Origin: DASRVA01 sp050732935
GTDB lineage: Bacteria; Gemmatimonadota; Gemmatimonadetes; JACCXV01; JAHWKZ01
Direction of reading: 5' to 3'
Assembly: GCA_050732935.1 (NCBI GenBank)
Contig: JBOHRW010000234.1
Span: forward strand, 1-38,930
DNA length: 38,930 nt
Shown: positions 6,241 through 14,576 of the stretch, in pieces
Position numbering within the stretch: the stretch's first letter is position 1
Layout: every line of letters begins with the position of its first letter
Made by a program: the position numbers and the translations under genes
Notes under the pieces: generated by a model
What the model was told of the DNA's origin: nothing
What the model saw: the letters and a program-made list of their open reading frames with translations, nothing else
Databases searched by the model: none

Positions 6241-7299
6241 ATGAGGACATCCATCGAGGTCGCTCTGTTGGCGCTGACGATCGGGTTCCTCGCGGCCTGC
6301 GGCGGCGAGGGATCGGCCTCCGGCCAGGCGGAGGCGCTGCCCGATTCCGTCGCGGGCGACGCGGACGCAACCACTGTCGCGACGGAAGTCGAGATCCGCG
6401 AGTGGGAGGTTCCCTGGGCGTCGACCCGACCCCGCGATCCGTACGTGGGCCCCGAGGGGCAGGTGTGGTTCGTCGGCCAGACCGGTGACTACCTCGGGGT
6501 GCTGGAGCCGTCGACCGGCGAGTTCCGGCGTTTCGACCTCGATCCCGGCGCCGGCCCCCACAACGTGATCGTCGGCGAGGACGGGAGCGTCTGGTACGCC
6601 GGGAACCGGGCCGCCCACATCGGACGGCTCGATCCCGGGAGCGGGGAGATCACCAAGTTCCCGATGCCCGATCCGTTGGCGGAAGACCCCCACACGCTGG
6701 TGTTCGACGATCAGGGAGACATCTGGTTCACCGTCCAGGGCGGCAACCGGGTCGGGCGGCTATATCGGGAGACCGGGGAGGTCCGTCTCATCGAGGTCCC
6801 GACCCCCAACGCGCGCCCCTACGGGATCGTCGTGGACGGCGAGGGGCGACCCTGGTTCACCGAGTTCGGGACCAACAAGATCGGCCGGATCGACCCGGCG
6901 ACCATGCAGATCGAGGAAGTCGTGCTGCCCCGCGACGAGGCTCGGCCACGCCGCCTCCAGGTCGACGCCGCCGGACGCGTATGGTACGTCGACTTCGCGA
7001 AAGGGATGCTCGGACGGATCGAGCCGTCGGGCGAGATCCGCGAGTGGCCGGCGCCGGGTGGTGAGGCGGCCCGGCCGTACGGGATGGCGATGGACGACGA
7101 GGGTCGGCCCTGGTTCGTCGAGACGGGCCCCGACCCCAACCGGCTGGTCGGGTTCGACCCCGCCACCGAGGAGTTTTTCGCGATCGCGGAGATCCCGAGC
7201 GGCGGTGGCACCGTGCGCCACATGTTCTATCACGCGCCGGAGAACGCGATCTGGTTCGGGACGGACGCCGGGACGATCGGGAGAGCGCAGCTGCCGTAA
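6241..7299 (+). CDS. Vgb-type (streptogramin lyase-like) beta-propeller lipoprotein
   Basis: A 352-residue lipoprotein with lipobox LAAC (Cys20). The mature part contains about seven repeats of the virginiamycin B lyase type: G-x-W(F/Y)-x followed by IGRLDPxxGEI (for example GSVWYAGNRAAHIGRLDP, GRPWFTEFGTNKIGRIDP, RPWFVETG). This is a seven-bladed propeller. True Vgb opens streptogramin B macrolactones, but most homologues have unknown substrates and this lipidated form may be a binding or sensing protein. ATG 6241 is chosen over 6235 because AAGGAGG at 6227-6233 is 7 nt from it. It lies 5 nt before a histidine kinase that itself carries propeller repeats, suggesting a functional pair. Confidence 0.8.
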   Translation: MRTSIEVALLALTIGFLAACGGEGSASGQAEALPDSVAGDADATTVATEVEIREWEVPWASTRPRDPYVGPEGQVWFVGQTGDYLGVLEPSTGEFRRFDLDPGAGPHNVIVGEDGSVWYAGNRAAHIGRLDPGSGEITKFPMPDPLAEDPHTLVFDDQGDIWFTVQGGNRVGRLYRETGEVRLIEVPTPNARPYGIVVDGEGRPWFTEFGTNKIGRIDPATMQIEEVVLPRDEARPRRLQVDAAGRVWYVDFAKGMLGRIEPSGEIREWPAPGGEAARPYGMAMDDEGRPWFVETGPDPNRLVGFDPATEEFFAIAEIPSGGGTVRHMFYHAPENAIWFGTDAGTIGRAQLP

Positions 7300-7304
7300 C
7301 CTCC

Positions 7305-10262
7305 ATGTCTCCGTCCGCCCGTCGCTGGGGTAGCAGCTTCATCCTCCCGGTCGCATGGTTTGTTGCGTCCGCCGCGCATCTCTCCGCCCAGGATCTCCTC
7401 GTCCGCCGGTTCAGCCAGGAAAGCGGGCTCGACGTGCCCATCGTCCACGCCCTGGCGCAGGACGAGCGGGGGTTTCTGTGGATCGGGACCGAGAACGGCC
7501 TTTATCGCTATGACGGCCTCGAGTTCCAGCACTGGGCGCGGGATGAGATCCAAAAGCCGGTCTGGTCGATCGCGACCTCTCGTCAGGGACGGGTGGTGGC
7601 GCATGAAGTCGGTGGCGACCTGTTCGAGGTCACGGCGGCGGGGGCAACTCCCCTGCCCGGGCCCGAGAAGGAAGCGATCGATTATCTCGGTGCGATCGAG
7701 TTCGATGCCAACGGTCGGTTGTGGAAGGTCCATGGGGGCGCGCATCGGGGTGCCCTCGCCTGGCAGGACCCCAGGACCGGCTGGAAGCTCCTGTCTCCAG
7801 CCGCTCTTGGCGGTGAGGCGGCGAAGTACCTGCGCAAGGCAGACGACGGAGCGATCCATGTCCTGACCGATGGCGGCGCCTGGCGTCTCCGGTCGAACGA
7901 CCCCCCGGAGAAACTCGTCTCGGCCGAGGATCTCGAGGACGTCGTCACGCTCGCGGACGGGCGCCTTCTCGCCTTGACCACGGAAGGTCGAATTCTGGAA
8001 AGGAGAGGCGGCGAAACTCGCGCTCTCTTCCTCCCGGGGGACCTGGGCGACGGGTACGACCTGGCCGTGCGCGGCGCGACCGTCTGGGCCGGTTACGATC
8101 GACATCTGGTGGCGCTCAGGGCAGGAGCGCAACCTGTCATATTCGGCTCAGGCGCGGGGATCGAGGGTGCCAGATCCCTCCTGATGGATCGCGAAGGCAG
8201 CCTCTGGGTCGGTTCCGCGACCGCGCTCCTCCAGCTGCCGGAACCCGAGACCTGGATCTGGAACAGCCGGCACGGCCTGCCGTCCGGAATCATCCATGAT
8301 CTGACCCGCCTCGGGGATCGCGTCTGGCTCACGATCCTGGAGGGGACCGGGGTCCTGCGAAGAGACTCCCTCGGTCGATGGATCGGAGGCGTCCCGGGGT
8401 GGCATTCGCGATACCCCCTCTGCTCCGACCCCAGGGGCGTCCTCTGGGTGTCGACGGAGCGCGGGGTCCTGGAGATTCGTGAGGAAGCGATCGTTCGCCG
8501 GCATCCCGAGATGACGACGTGGATCGAAACCTGCGTCGCGGACGCCGAGCACGGGCTCTGGCTCTCGACCGGGCAAGGACTCCGGTACGTCGACCTGGGA
8601 TCGGGATCGATGCATGCCGTGGAGAGTCCGCCGGGGCCAGGCGGAGTGCCGGGAAGCCTCATCCTGGACAGCTCGGACCGCTTGTGGGTATCGGGGCGCG
8701 AACAAGTCTGTCACGCCCCAGCGGTTTCGGTTCGACCCGGAGGATCCCCTTCGTGGTCGTGCGACCTGATCCCGGGAATCGGCAAGGTCACGAGGTTCGT
8801 CGAGCTTCCAGGCGGCGTCCTGTGGGCCGGCACTAGACTGGGAGGTGTCTGGGCGTTTCGGGATGGCCGGTGGTCCCAGGTGGCGGCCAGCGAGACGCTC
8901 CCGACGCGCTCCGTCATGGCGCTCGTCCCTTCCCCCCGGGGCGGCGTGTGGATCGTGGGCCGGGGCAACCTCGAGCGCGTAGGGGCCCCGCCGGGAGCCG
9001 GATCGGGCTGGGAAGTCCTCGAGCGGCCCGGTACCTGGCACGGGTTGCCTATGAAAGGCGGCCGGGACCTGATCGAGGAGCAGGACGGAACCCTCTGGGT
9101 GGCGACATCCATAGGCGTCGTTCGCGTCCCGCCCGAGGCCCGCTTCGACGCACGCGGGCCCCCGCGGGTTGCGCTGGTGGAGGTATCCGTCGATGGACGC
9201 CCGATCTCCCTCGATCACCCCCCCGAGCTGTCCCACGACCGGAATCGGCTGGAGCTCCGGTTTGCCGCGCTCTCGTACCGAGATCCCTCACGCGTCCTGT
9301 ATCAGGTGCGTCTCGGTCCGGGAAGGCCGTGGGAGGATGCCCGCGGGCAGCCCACCTTTCGCTGGGTGGACCTGCGACCCGGGAGCTACCGCGCCGAGGT
9401 GCGGGCCTCGCTCGACGGCGAGAAGTGGTCTGAGGAGCCCGCCGCGTTCGCCTTCGTCGTCAAGCCGCCATGGTATCTCGAGCCCTGGGCGCTGGCTCTG
9501 TTCGCCCTCCTCGGCGCCGCGCTCCTGTGGGGCATCTACCGCGTCCGCGTGGGGATGCTCCTGCGCCTGGAGCGCCAGCGGACGCGGATCGCGATGGACC
9601 TCCACGACGAGGTGGGATCGGGCTTGGGCTCGATCGGGATCCTCTCCGGAGTGATCGTGGGTGACGACACCTGTCCGCCGGATTCGCGCCGGCTGGCGGG
9701 CGAGATCGCGGCGGCCGCCGAGGAGCTCGGCGGATCGCTTTCGGATATCGTCTGGTCGCTCGATCCGGGCACGGCCACCTTGGAGGAGCTGGCGGGGAGG
9801 CTGGCCGAGCACGGTGACCGGCTCTTCTCGGAGGAGGTCGCGTTCACCACCCGGTTCCCCTCCGAATGGCCGCCAGGAGAGTTGCCGCTTCCGGTCCGCG
9901 GCAACGTCGCTCTGATCGGCCTGGAGGCGCTGCACAACGCCGCCCGCCACGCCCGGGCCACCCGGGTAGAGCTCAAGCTCCTGCCGTATGGCAAAGATTG
10001 GGTGCTCGCGGTTCAGGACGACGGCGTCGGCTGCGGGAAGAAGGACTGGTCTGCCGACGCCGCCACCTGTGGATCGAGCGGTAGAGGCATCTCCTCGATG
10101 GAGCGGCGGGCGGCCGAGATCGGCGCCACTTTCGTGATCCGCCGCCCCACTTCCTCCAGCGGGACCACGGTAACGCTCCGGTTCCGTCCCGAAGGCTCCC
10201 GGCAACCAGCGGACGGATCGCTGCTGGGGCGGCTCCGGAGCACGTCCGGAAGATCCGCATGA
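7305..10262 (+). CDS. Propeller-sensor histidine kinase (Reg_prop, Y_Y_Y, HisKA_3)
   Basis: A 985-residue sensor. A signal peptide ends near SAAHLSAQ. The periplasmic part (about 30-720) holds many two-component-regulator propeller repeats (GFLWIGTENGLYRYDGLEF, GSLWVGSATALLQL, GTLWVATSIGVVRVP), then a Y_Y_Y-like domain ending near FAFVVKPPWYLEPW. One transmembrane helix follows (ALALFALLGAALLWGIY). The cytoplasmic part has HisKA_3 with phospho-acceptor His767 in MDLHDEVGSGLGS and a HATPase_c with N box ALHNAARHA, DDGVGCG and GISSMERRA. The NarL-type regulator gene 42 nt downstream is the obvious partner. There is no strong ribosome binding site before 7305, so coupling to the upstream gene is likely. 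Confidence 0.92.
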   Translation: MSPSARRWGSSFILPVAWFVASAAHLSAQDLLVRRFSQESGLDVPIVHALAQDERGFLWIGTENGLYRYDGLEFQHWARDEIQKPVWSIATSRQGRVVAHEVGGDLFEVTAAGATPLPGPEKEAIDYLGAIEFDANGRLWKVHGGAHRGALAWQDPRTGWKLLSPAALGGEAAKYLRKADDGAIHVLTDGGAWRLRSNDPPEKLVSAEDLEDVVTLADGRLLALTTEGRILERRGGETRALFLPGDLGDGYDLAVRGATVWAGYDRHLVALRAGAQPVIFGSGAGIEGARSLLMDREGSLWVGSATALLQLPEPETWIWNSRHGLPSGIIHDLTRLGDRVWLTILEGTGVLRRDSLGRWIGGVPGWHSRYPLCSDPRGVLWVSTERGVLEIREEAIVRRHPEMTTWIETCVADAEHGLWLSTGQGLRYVDLGSGSMHAVESPPGPGGVPGSLILDSSDRLWVSGREQVCHAPAVSVRPGGSPSWSCDLIPGIGKVTRFVELPGGVLWAGTRLGGVWAFRDGRWSQVAASETLPTRSVMALVPSPRGGVWIVGRGNLERVGAPPGAGSGWEVLERPGTWHGLPMKGGRDLIEEQDGTLWVATSIGVVRVPPEARFDARGPPRVALVEVSVDGRPISLDHPPELSHDRNRLELRFAALSYRDPSRVLYQVRLGPGRPWEDARGQPTFRWVDLRPGSYRAEVRASLDGEKWSEEPAAFAFVVKPPWYLEPWALALFALLGAALLWGIYRVRVGMLLRLERQRTRIAMDLHDEVGSGLGSIGILSGVIVGDDTCPPDSRRLAGEIAAAAEELGGSLSDIVWSLDPGTATLEELAGRLAEHGDRLFSEEVAFTTRFPSEWPPGELPLPVRGNVALIGLEALHNAARHARATRVELKLLPYGKDWVLAVQDDGVGCGKKDWSADAATCGSSGRGISSMERRAAEIGATFVIRRPTSSSGTTVTLRFRPEGSRQPADGSLLGRLRSTSGRSA

Positions 10263-10270
10263 TCATGCGG
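10255..10270. promoter_or_regulatory. 16-bp perfect palindrome CCGCATGATCATGCGG, putative operator
   Basis: It spans the stop codon of the kinase gene and is centred about 30 nt before the TACCTT box of the regulator gene, near -42 relative to its expected start. A copy differing at one base occurs at 11009-11024 upstream of the peroxidase gene. The position suits an activator occupying the -35 region, most simply the NarL-type regulator controlling itself. Confidence 0.6.
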
Positions 10271-10292
10271 TTCCCTATTGACCTCAGCCTGC

Positions 10293-10298
10293 TACCTT
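10293..10298 (+). promoter_or_regulatory. TACCTT -10 box of the response-regulator gene
   Basis: TACCTT lies 6 nt before ATG 10305, with no Shine-Dalgarno, which fits a leaderless mRNA. No -35 at normal spacing is visible; the palindrome at 10255-10270 occupies the region upstream. Confidence 0.45.
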
Positions 10299-10304
10299 AG
10301 CCCG

Positions 10305-10988
10305 ATGGTGCCGATCCGTGTCGTCGCCGTCGAGGATGACCTCCGCTACCGAGCGAGCCTGGAAGCGCTCTTCCGGTCGTCGCCCGATTTCACCTTCCTG
10401 GCTGGCTTCTCGTCCGCCCGCGCCGCTCTCGCGGAGATCCAGCCGGGCAGCGGGAACGGACATCCGGGATGGGATCTCGTGCTGATGGATCTCGACCTGC
10501 CGGAGATGGGCGGCATCGAGTGCACGCGGCACCTCAAGGCGAGCCTGCCCGACACCAGCGTCGTGATCCTCACCGTGTTCGAGGACCGGGTGTCGATCGT
10601 GCAGGCGATCTGCGCCGGCGCGGACGGCTATCTGCTCAAGAGCACGCCGGCCGACCGGATCCTGGAGCGGCTGAAGTCGATGGTGTCGGGAGGCGCTCCG
10701 CTGTCGGCCGGTGTCGCCCGGACCGTGCTGGAGGTGATGCGCGACGTCGGCGCGTCACCCGCGCTCTCCGAGGGAGCCCCGACGGGCGCTTCGGAGGTCC
10801 GCCTCACCCAGCGCGAGCAGGAGGTCCTCCGCGCCCTGATCCAGGGAATGTCGTACAAGATGGTCGCCCACCACCTCGGGATCAGCCTCGACACCGTCCG
10901 CGATCACGTGCGGAACGTGTACGCCAAGCTGCAGGTCCACAGCGTGGCCGAGGCGGTCGGCCGCGCCCTCAGGGAGCGCCTCGTCTAG
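10305..10988 (+). CDS. NarL/FixJ-family response regulator
   Basis: A 227-residue two-component regulator. The receiver domain covers about 4-125, with acidic pocket VEDD (residues 9-12), phospho-acceptor Asp62 in LMDLDLPEMGG, Thr90 in VILT and Lys112 in YLLKS. The linker is Ala/Gly-rich. The LuxR-type helix-turn-helix is at about 163-225 (LTQREQEVLRAL, YKMVAHHLGISLDTVRDHVRNVYAKL). ATG 10305 is chosen over the TTG at 10278 because the receiver begins immediately and a -10 box lies 6 nt upstream. The kinase lies just upstream. A 16-bp palindrome precedes both this gene and the cytochrome peroxidase that follows, so it probably controls both. Confidence 0.92.
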   Translation: MVPIRVVAVEDDLRYRASLEALFRSSPDFTFLAGFSSARAALAEIQPGSGNGHPGWDLVLMDLDLPEMGGIECTRHLKASLPDTSVVILTVFEDRVSIVQAICAGADGYLLKSTPADRILERLKSMVSGGAPLSAGVARTVLEVMRDVGASPALSEGAPTGASEVRLTQREQEVLRALIQGMSYKMVAHHLGISLDTVRDHVRNVYAKLQVHSVAEAVGRALRERLV

Positions 10989-11008
10989 CCCCACCCGCGG
11001 GGAGCTAC

Positions 11009-11024
11009 CCGCATGTTCATGCGG
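11009..11024. promoter_or_regulatory. 16-bp near-palindrome CCGCATGTTCATGCGG, putative operator
   Basis: Second copy of the palindrome seen at 10255-10270, differing by one central base. Its centre is about 31 nt before the TATGCT box at 11048-11053, almost the same geometry as at the regulator promoter. This suggests the peroxidase gene is a direct target of the upstream two-component system. Confidence 0.6.
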
Positions 11025-11047
11025 TATCGCCCCCCGGTCATCCATCG

Positions 11048-11053
11048 TATGCT
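11048..11053 (+). promoter_or_regulatory. TATGCT -10 box of the cytochrome peroxidase gene
   Basis: TATGCT downstream of the palindrome at 11009-11024. It would give a leader of about 35 nt that contains the AGGAGG at 11081-11086, 7 nt before the ATG at 11094. Confidence 0.4.
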
Positions 11054-11093
11054 GATCCCCGAGCCCCCATTCAATCGTGACAGGAGGATCGGC

Positions 11094-12449
11094 ATGTGGA
11101 AGGAAGCTCGTCTGTTCTGGGGCCTCGTCGCGGGCTTCTCGCTGGCGTGCGGGAATAACGAGACCGCGCCCACCCCGCCCGACATCCCCCCGGAACCGCC
11201 GACCCTGGCCGAGGAGGTCCGGTCGCTCTCCGAGGGGCGGGGAATCGAGCCGCTTCCGATGCCGTTGCCGGTCCGGCCCGAGCTGGTCGATCTCGGCAAT
11301 GCGCTCGCCTTCGACAAGATTCTGAGCGGCAACCGCGACATCTCCTGCATGACCTGCCACCTGCCCGACGCGGGCACCGGCGACGGCCGGCATCTCTCGA
11401 TCGGGCAGGGCGCAACCGGCCTCGGAGCGAACCGGGTCCATCCGGGCGGCGTCTTCATCCCCCGGAACGCGCCGGCCCTGTTCAACCTTCACGCCATGGA
11501 GCACGTCTTCTGGGACGGCCGGGTCGAGCTCGACGACCGCGGGCATTTCCGCACTCCCGCCAGCGATCAGCTCTCCGCCGAAATGGCGTCGGTGCTCGAG
11601 TTCGGTCCGATCTCGGCCCTGCCGCTCTTCCCTGTCCTCTCGCGCGAGGAGATGCGTGGCTCGCCGGGCCAGAACGAGCTGGGCGACATCGACGATGCCG
11701 AGATGCAAACGATCTGGGCGGGCCTCATGCAGCGTCTCGGAGAGATCCCGGAATACGTCGCGATGTTCGAGGCCGCCTACCCGGGCACACCGTTCGAGGA
11801 GATGACGTTCGCGCACGCCTCGAACGCGATTGCGGGCTTCTTTCTCGACCGGATGACCTTCAACGATACTCCATGGGACCGCTTCCTGGTCGGTGACGAC
11901 GACGCGATGACCGAGGAACAGCTTCTCGGCGCCCGCACGTTCATGCAGATCCGCTGCTCGATCTGCCACAACGGCGCCGCGTTCAGCAACAACGATTTCC
12001 ACAACGTGGCTCTCGCTCAGGTCGGCCCGGGTCAGGGCGACGGTCCTGGTGGCAACGACGACTTCGGCCGCTACCGCGTGACCGGCAATCCGAAGGACAT
12101 CTACAAGTTCCGGACGACACCCCTGCGGAACGTGGAGCTGACCGCGCCCTACGGCCACGCGGGCCAGTTCGTCGAGCTGCGCGACTTCATCGATCACTAT
12201 GACGATTCGACCTTGAAGCTCCTCGAGTATGACGCGAGCCAGCTCGAGCCCGCGCTCCAGGGAACGATCGTGAACAATCAGGTCGCGATCCTGGCGACCC
12301 GTGACACGATCATCGAGCCGGTCGTCTTCCCGGACAGCATCACCGACCGGCTGATGGCGTTCATGAGCGCCTTGACCGACGAGCGGGCCCGCAACCTCTC
12401 GCACGTCATCCCGGAAGAGGTCCCGAGCGGGCTGCCCGTCGATCGCTGA
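11094..12449 (+). CDS. Di-heme cytochrome c peroxidase / MauG-like lipoprotein
   Basis: A 451-residue exported protein with a lipoprotein-like signal (lipobox FSLAC, Cys19). Two c-type heme motifs are visible: CMTCH at 85-89 and CSICH at 288-292. Blocks typical of the bacterial di-heme peroxidase/MauG family surround them: RNAPALFNLHAMEHVFWDGR, EFGPISALP, and FRTTPLRNVELTAPYGHAGQ, the last with the conserved PLRN...PYxHxG pattern. Classical enzymes reduce hydrogen peroxide with electrons from small cytochromes; MauG-like ones oxidise proteins or organics. An excellent AGGAGG precedes ATG 11094. The upstream palindrome implies control by the adjacent two-component system. It ends 12 nt from the convergent peptidase gene. 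Confidence 0.92.
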   Translation: MWKEARLFWGLVAGFSLACGNNETAPTPPDIPPEPPTLAEEVRSLSEGRGIEPLPMPLPVRPELVDLGNALAFDKILSGNRDISCMTCHLPDAGTGDGRHLSIGQGATGLGANRVHPGGVFIPRNAPALFNLHAMEHVFWDGRVELDDRGHFRTPASDQLSAEMASVLEFGPISALPLFPVLSREEMRGSPGQNELGDIDDAEMQTIWAGLMQRLGEIPEYVAMFEAAYPGTPFEEMTFAHASNAIAGFFLDRMTFNDTPWDRFLVGDDDAMTEEQLLGARTFMQIRCSICHNGAAFSNNDFHNVALAQVGPGQGDGPGGNDDFGRYRVTGNPKDIYKFRTTPLRNVELTAPYGHAGQFVELRDFIDHYDDSTLKLLEYDASQLEPALQGTIVNNQVAILATRDTIIEPVVFPDSITDRLMAFMSALTDERARNLSHVIPEEVPSGLPVDR

Positions 12450-12461
12450 GGGGCTCCCGAT

Positions 12462-14054
12462 TCAGCCCAGGAACTGGGCCGCAAATGCTTCGGGGCCGAC
12501 TGGCCCTCCGGTCGCATCCTCCGCCAGCGCGTCGTAGTGGACCCGGGCCCCGGGGCGGAAGATCCGCTCCTGGAGCCACGGTCCGATGGCGGGCTCGCCC
12601 GCGTAGCTCGCCGCCCCGTCGAGGGCCTCCTCCCGCAGCCGGCCGTCGATCTGCGAGGCCAGGCACTCCCCGAGCAGGTAGTTGTGGTAGTAGATCGGGG
12701 CGACGACGATGTGGATCTTGGCCGCGTAGTCCGCCGCCCCGCGCGGCCGCTCGGGCCGCGCCACGCCCTGGAAGCGCTCGACCAGATCCCACCACAGTGT
12801 CTGGAGATCCTGATCCGGATCGGCGTAGAGTCCGCGCTCGAAGTGGGCCATCACCATGATCCATCGCGTCACGACCCGCATGGTGGCCGTGATCTCGGCG
12901 CTCGTCGCGGCGGCCAGCCGCTCCGCCGAGGCCGCGTCCACGACCCCCATGTCGCGCATCCAGGCGGCGTCGCGCGAGAGCCGGCCGAAGAGCATCGCGA
13001 TCGCCTCGGTGACGAGGATGTGGGCGGGACGCCGCAGATCCCAGGGCAGCGAGCGCTCGATGCCCAGGTCGTAGACCGCGTGCCCGAGCTCGTGAAGCGT
13101 GGTCCCCATCCAGCGCTCGTTGCGACGCAGATTCAGGAGGATCCGTACATCTCCCCGCCGGTCGATGTCGGTGGCGAATGCGTGAGGATCCTTCCCGTCC
13201 GCCTCGTGGAGGCTCGAACGCGCCAGGACCTCGGAGACATGGAGGCCGATGCCCTCGTAGAAGCGCTCGGCCACCGCGGGCAGATCCACGTCCGTATAGA
13301 CGCGGTCCAGGTCGGCGCCAAAGACGTCCGGCACCTCCTGGAAGAACTGGTCGGCGTAGTGCCAGGGCTGCAGCCGCTCGGCGGAGCGGCCGAAGCGCTC
13401 GGCGAGTGCGGCGTCGACCCGGCTCTTGGTCTCGAGATACGGCTCGCGGGAGAGGTCGTCGAGAGTATCGAGGAGACGGTACAGGCTCTCCGGGTCCTGC
13501 TCCTGGAGCGACAGGCGCATGGCATAGAAGTCGGGGAAGCCTACCTGTCGGGCGGCCCGGTTCCGGAGCCCGACCAGCTCCCGTAGATCATCGACCAGGA
13601 TCGGGCCGACCGACTTGAGCGCCTCCCAGGCCTCGCGGCGGAGGTCCTCATCGAGCTCCTCCTTGAGGACCCGGTCCAGGTCGTTGGCAGAGACGCGGCG
13701 ACCCTGGAAGAGGGGCCGGAAGGTGGCGAAGGCGCGCTCGCTCTCGGCCGCCAGCCGGTTGATCCGTCGGCTCAGCGTGTCGTCGACCTGGCGCGGGAGG
13801 GCTTCCAGGTAGAGGAGCTCGATCCGTCGTGCCAGGAGGGAATCGTCCACGCCCTCTTCGCGGGCCGCCGCCAGGCCTTCGAAGAGGCCGGGCCGAGCGT
13901 AAAGCCGGTCGATCCGATTCCGGCACTGCTCGACCCGCCGGTAGGCGTCCGCCGCGCCGGTCACCGCAGCCTCCCACCAGGCCAGGTTGGCGGCGGTCTC
14001 CAAGGGCTGGAGATCCGTCACGATGGAGTCCACGAACTCTCGAGGGTCGCGCAT
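12462..14054 (-). CDS. M2/M3-like zinc metallopeptidase
   Basis: A 530-residue, mostly helical peptidase. The gluzincin motif HELGH is at 321-325, followed by the third zinc ligand Glu350 in LVTEAIAMLFG. The zinc region is preceded by VRILLNLRRNERWMGTTL and the C-terminal part has PIYYHNYLLGECLASQI. Length and pattern fit bacterial relatives of peptidyl-dipeptidases (M2, ACE-like) or oligopeptidases (M3), and I cannot separate these by eye. No signal peptide is visible, so it is probably cytoplasmic and cleaves short peptides. The ATG at 14054 has no Shine-Dalgarno, but TAGATT lies 8 nt upstream. Confidence 0.85.
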   Translation of the reverse strand: MRDPREFVDSIVTDLQPLETAANLAWWEAAVTGAADAYRRVEQCRNRIDRLYARPGLFEGLAAAREEGVDDSLLARRIELLYLEALPRQVDDTLSRRINRLAAESERAFATFRPLFQGRRVSANDLDRVLKEELDEDLRREAWEALKSVGPILVDDLRELVGLRNRAARQVGFPDFYAMRLSLQEQDPESLYRLLDTLDDLSREPYLETKSRVDAALAERFGRSAERLQPWHYADQFFQEVPDVFGADLDRVYTDVDLPAVAERFYEGIGLHVSEVLARSSLHEADGKDPHAFATDIDRRGDVRILLNLRRNERWMGTTLHELGHAVYDLGIERSLPWDLRRPAHILVTEAIAMLFGRLSRDAAWMRDMGVVDAASAERLAAATSAEITATMRVVTRWIMVMAHFERGLYADPDQDLQTLWWDLVERFQGVARPERPRGAADYAAKIHIVVAPIYYHNYLLGECLASQIDGRLREEALDGAASYAGEPAIGPWLQERIFRPGARVHYDALAEDATGGPVGPEAFAAQFLG

Positions 14055-14062
14055 GCGCCGTC

Positions 14063-14068
14063 AATCTA
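14063..14068 (-). promoter_or_regulatory. TAGATT -10 box of the metallopeptidase gene
   Basis: On the minus strand TAGATT is followed by 8 nt and the ATG at 14054, consistent with a leaderless or near-leaderless transcript. Confidence 0.4.
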
Positions 14069-14151
14069 GGCCCGGCTCCCGGAGCGCGGGTAGGCCGAAG
14101 CCACGCCCACATGCGAAGATGTTAGGTTGTCGTCTCGAAGGAGGTCTCCGT

Positions 14152-14412
14152 ATGGAGAAGGAGTTTGCGGATTTTCGCGCTGCCATGGCCCACCGGCTGC
14201 GTCAGGCCCGAGGGGATCTCACCCAGGCCCAGCTCGCTGAGCTGACAGGGTACACCCAGCAGATGATCAGCCGCTACGAGAGCGGGCGCATTCCGCGCTC
14301 GTTCTGGTTCCTGGCCAACCTTTCGTCGGCCACCGGACTGGATGTGGATCACGTCCTCACCGGGCGACGCCGGAGGAAGCCCGGATCGACCCGGCTGAGG
14401 CGCCCGGCTTGA
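14152..14412 (+). CDS. Small XRE-family transcriptional regulator
   Basis: An 86-residue protein made almost wholly of one Cro/C1-type helix-turn-helix: AHRLRQARGDLTQAQLAELTGYTQQMISRYESGR, then a helix with FLANLSSATGLDVDHVL and a basic tail. AAGGAGG at 14138-14144 lies 7 nt before ATG 14152, the strongest ribosome binding site nearby. The stop overlaps the TTG start of a tiny membrane protein, which overlaps a DUF819 permease, so the three form a tightly coupled unit that the regulator may control. Confidence 0.88.
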   Translation: MEKEFADFRAAMAHRLRQARGDLTQAQLAELTGYTQQMISRYESGRIPRSFWFLANLSSATGLDVDHVLTGRRRRKPGSTRLRRPA

Positions 14413-14576
14413 CCGCGGGGCGGGAGGGTGAACGCGGTCCGCCCCGCTTTCTGAACTGCGGGACCCTGCTCGCCCTGTTCGGTGTGGCCGTCTTTGCGCT
14501 GCTGGGGTTCGTCCTGTCCCAGATCCTCTGCCACGGTCCGGGGGGCGCCGTTCCGATCCCGCGCTTTCCCGGGTGA
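14409..14576 (+). CDS. Small single-helix membrane protein (55 aa)
   Basis: Starting at the TTG at 14409 (TTGA overlap with the regulator's stop) the frame encodes MTAGREGERGPPRF, then one strong transmembrane helix (CGTLLALFGVAVFALLGFVL) and a short Pro/Gly-rich tail ending at TGA 14574-14576. That stop overlaps the GTG start of the DUF819 gene (GTGA). The overlaps at both ends and the clean hydrophobic segment favour a real small protein, perhaps an accessory subunit of the permease. No family recognised. Confidence 0.6.
   Translation: MTAGREGERGPPRFLNCGTLLALFGVAVFALLGFVLSQILCHGPGGAVPIPRFPG

Noticed and set aside
6241..7299. Calling the Vgb-like lipoprotein an antibiotic-resistance lyase
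   Set aside because: Most propeller homologues are not streptogramin lyases, it is lipidated and it sits with a sensor kinase; catalytic residues could not be verified by eye.
10278..10283. TTGACC as -35 for the response-regulator gene
   Set aside because: Only 9 nt separate it from TACCTT, far too short for a -35/-10 pair.
10755..12404. 549-codon minus-strand open frame antisense to the regulator and peroxidase genes
   Set aside because: Both plus-strand genes have diagnostic motifs; the antisense frame has low-complexity, His/Arg/Val-rich composition typical of GC-rich shadows.
12537..13586. 349-codon plus-strand open frame inside the metallopeptidase gene
   Set aside because: Antisense shadow; the peptidase has HELGH and the third zinc ligand on the other strand.
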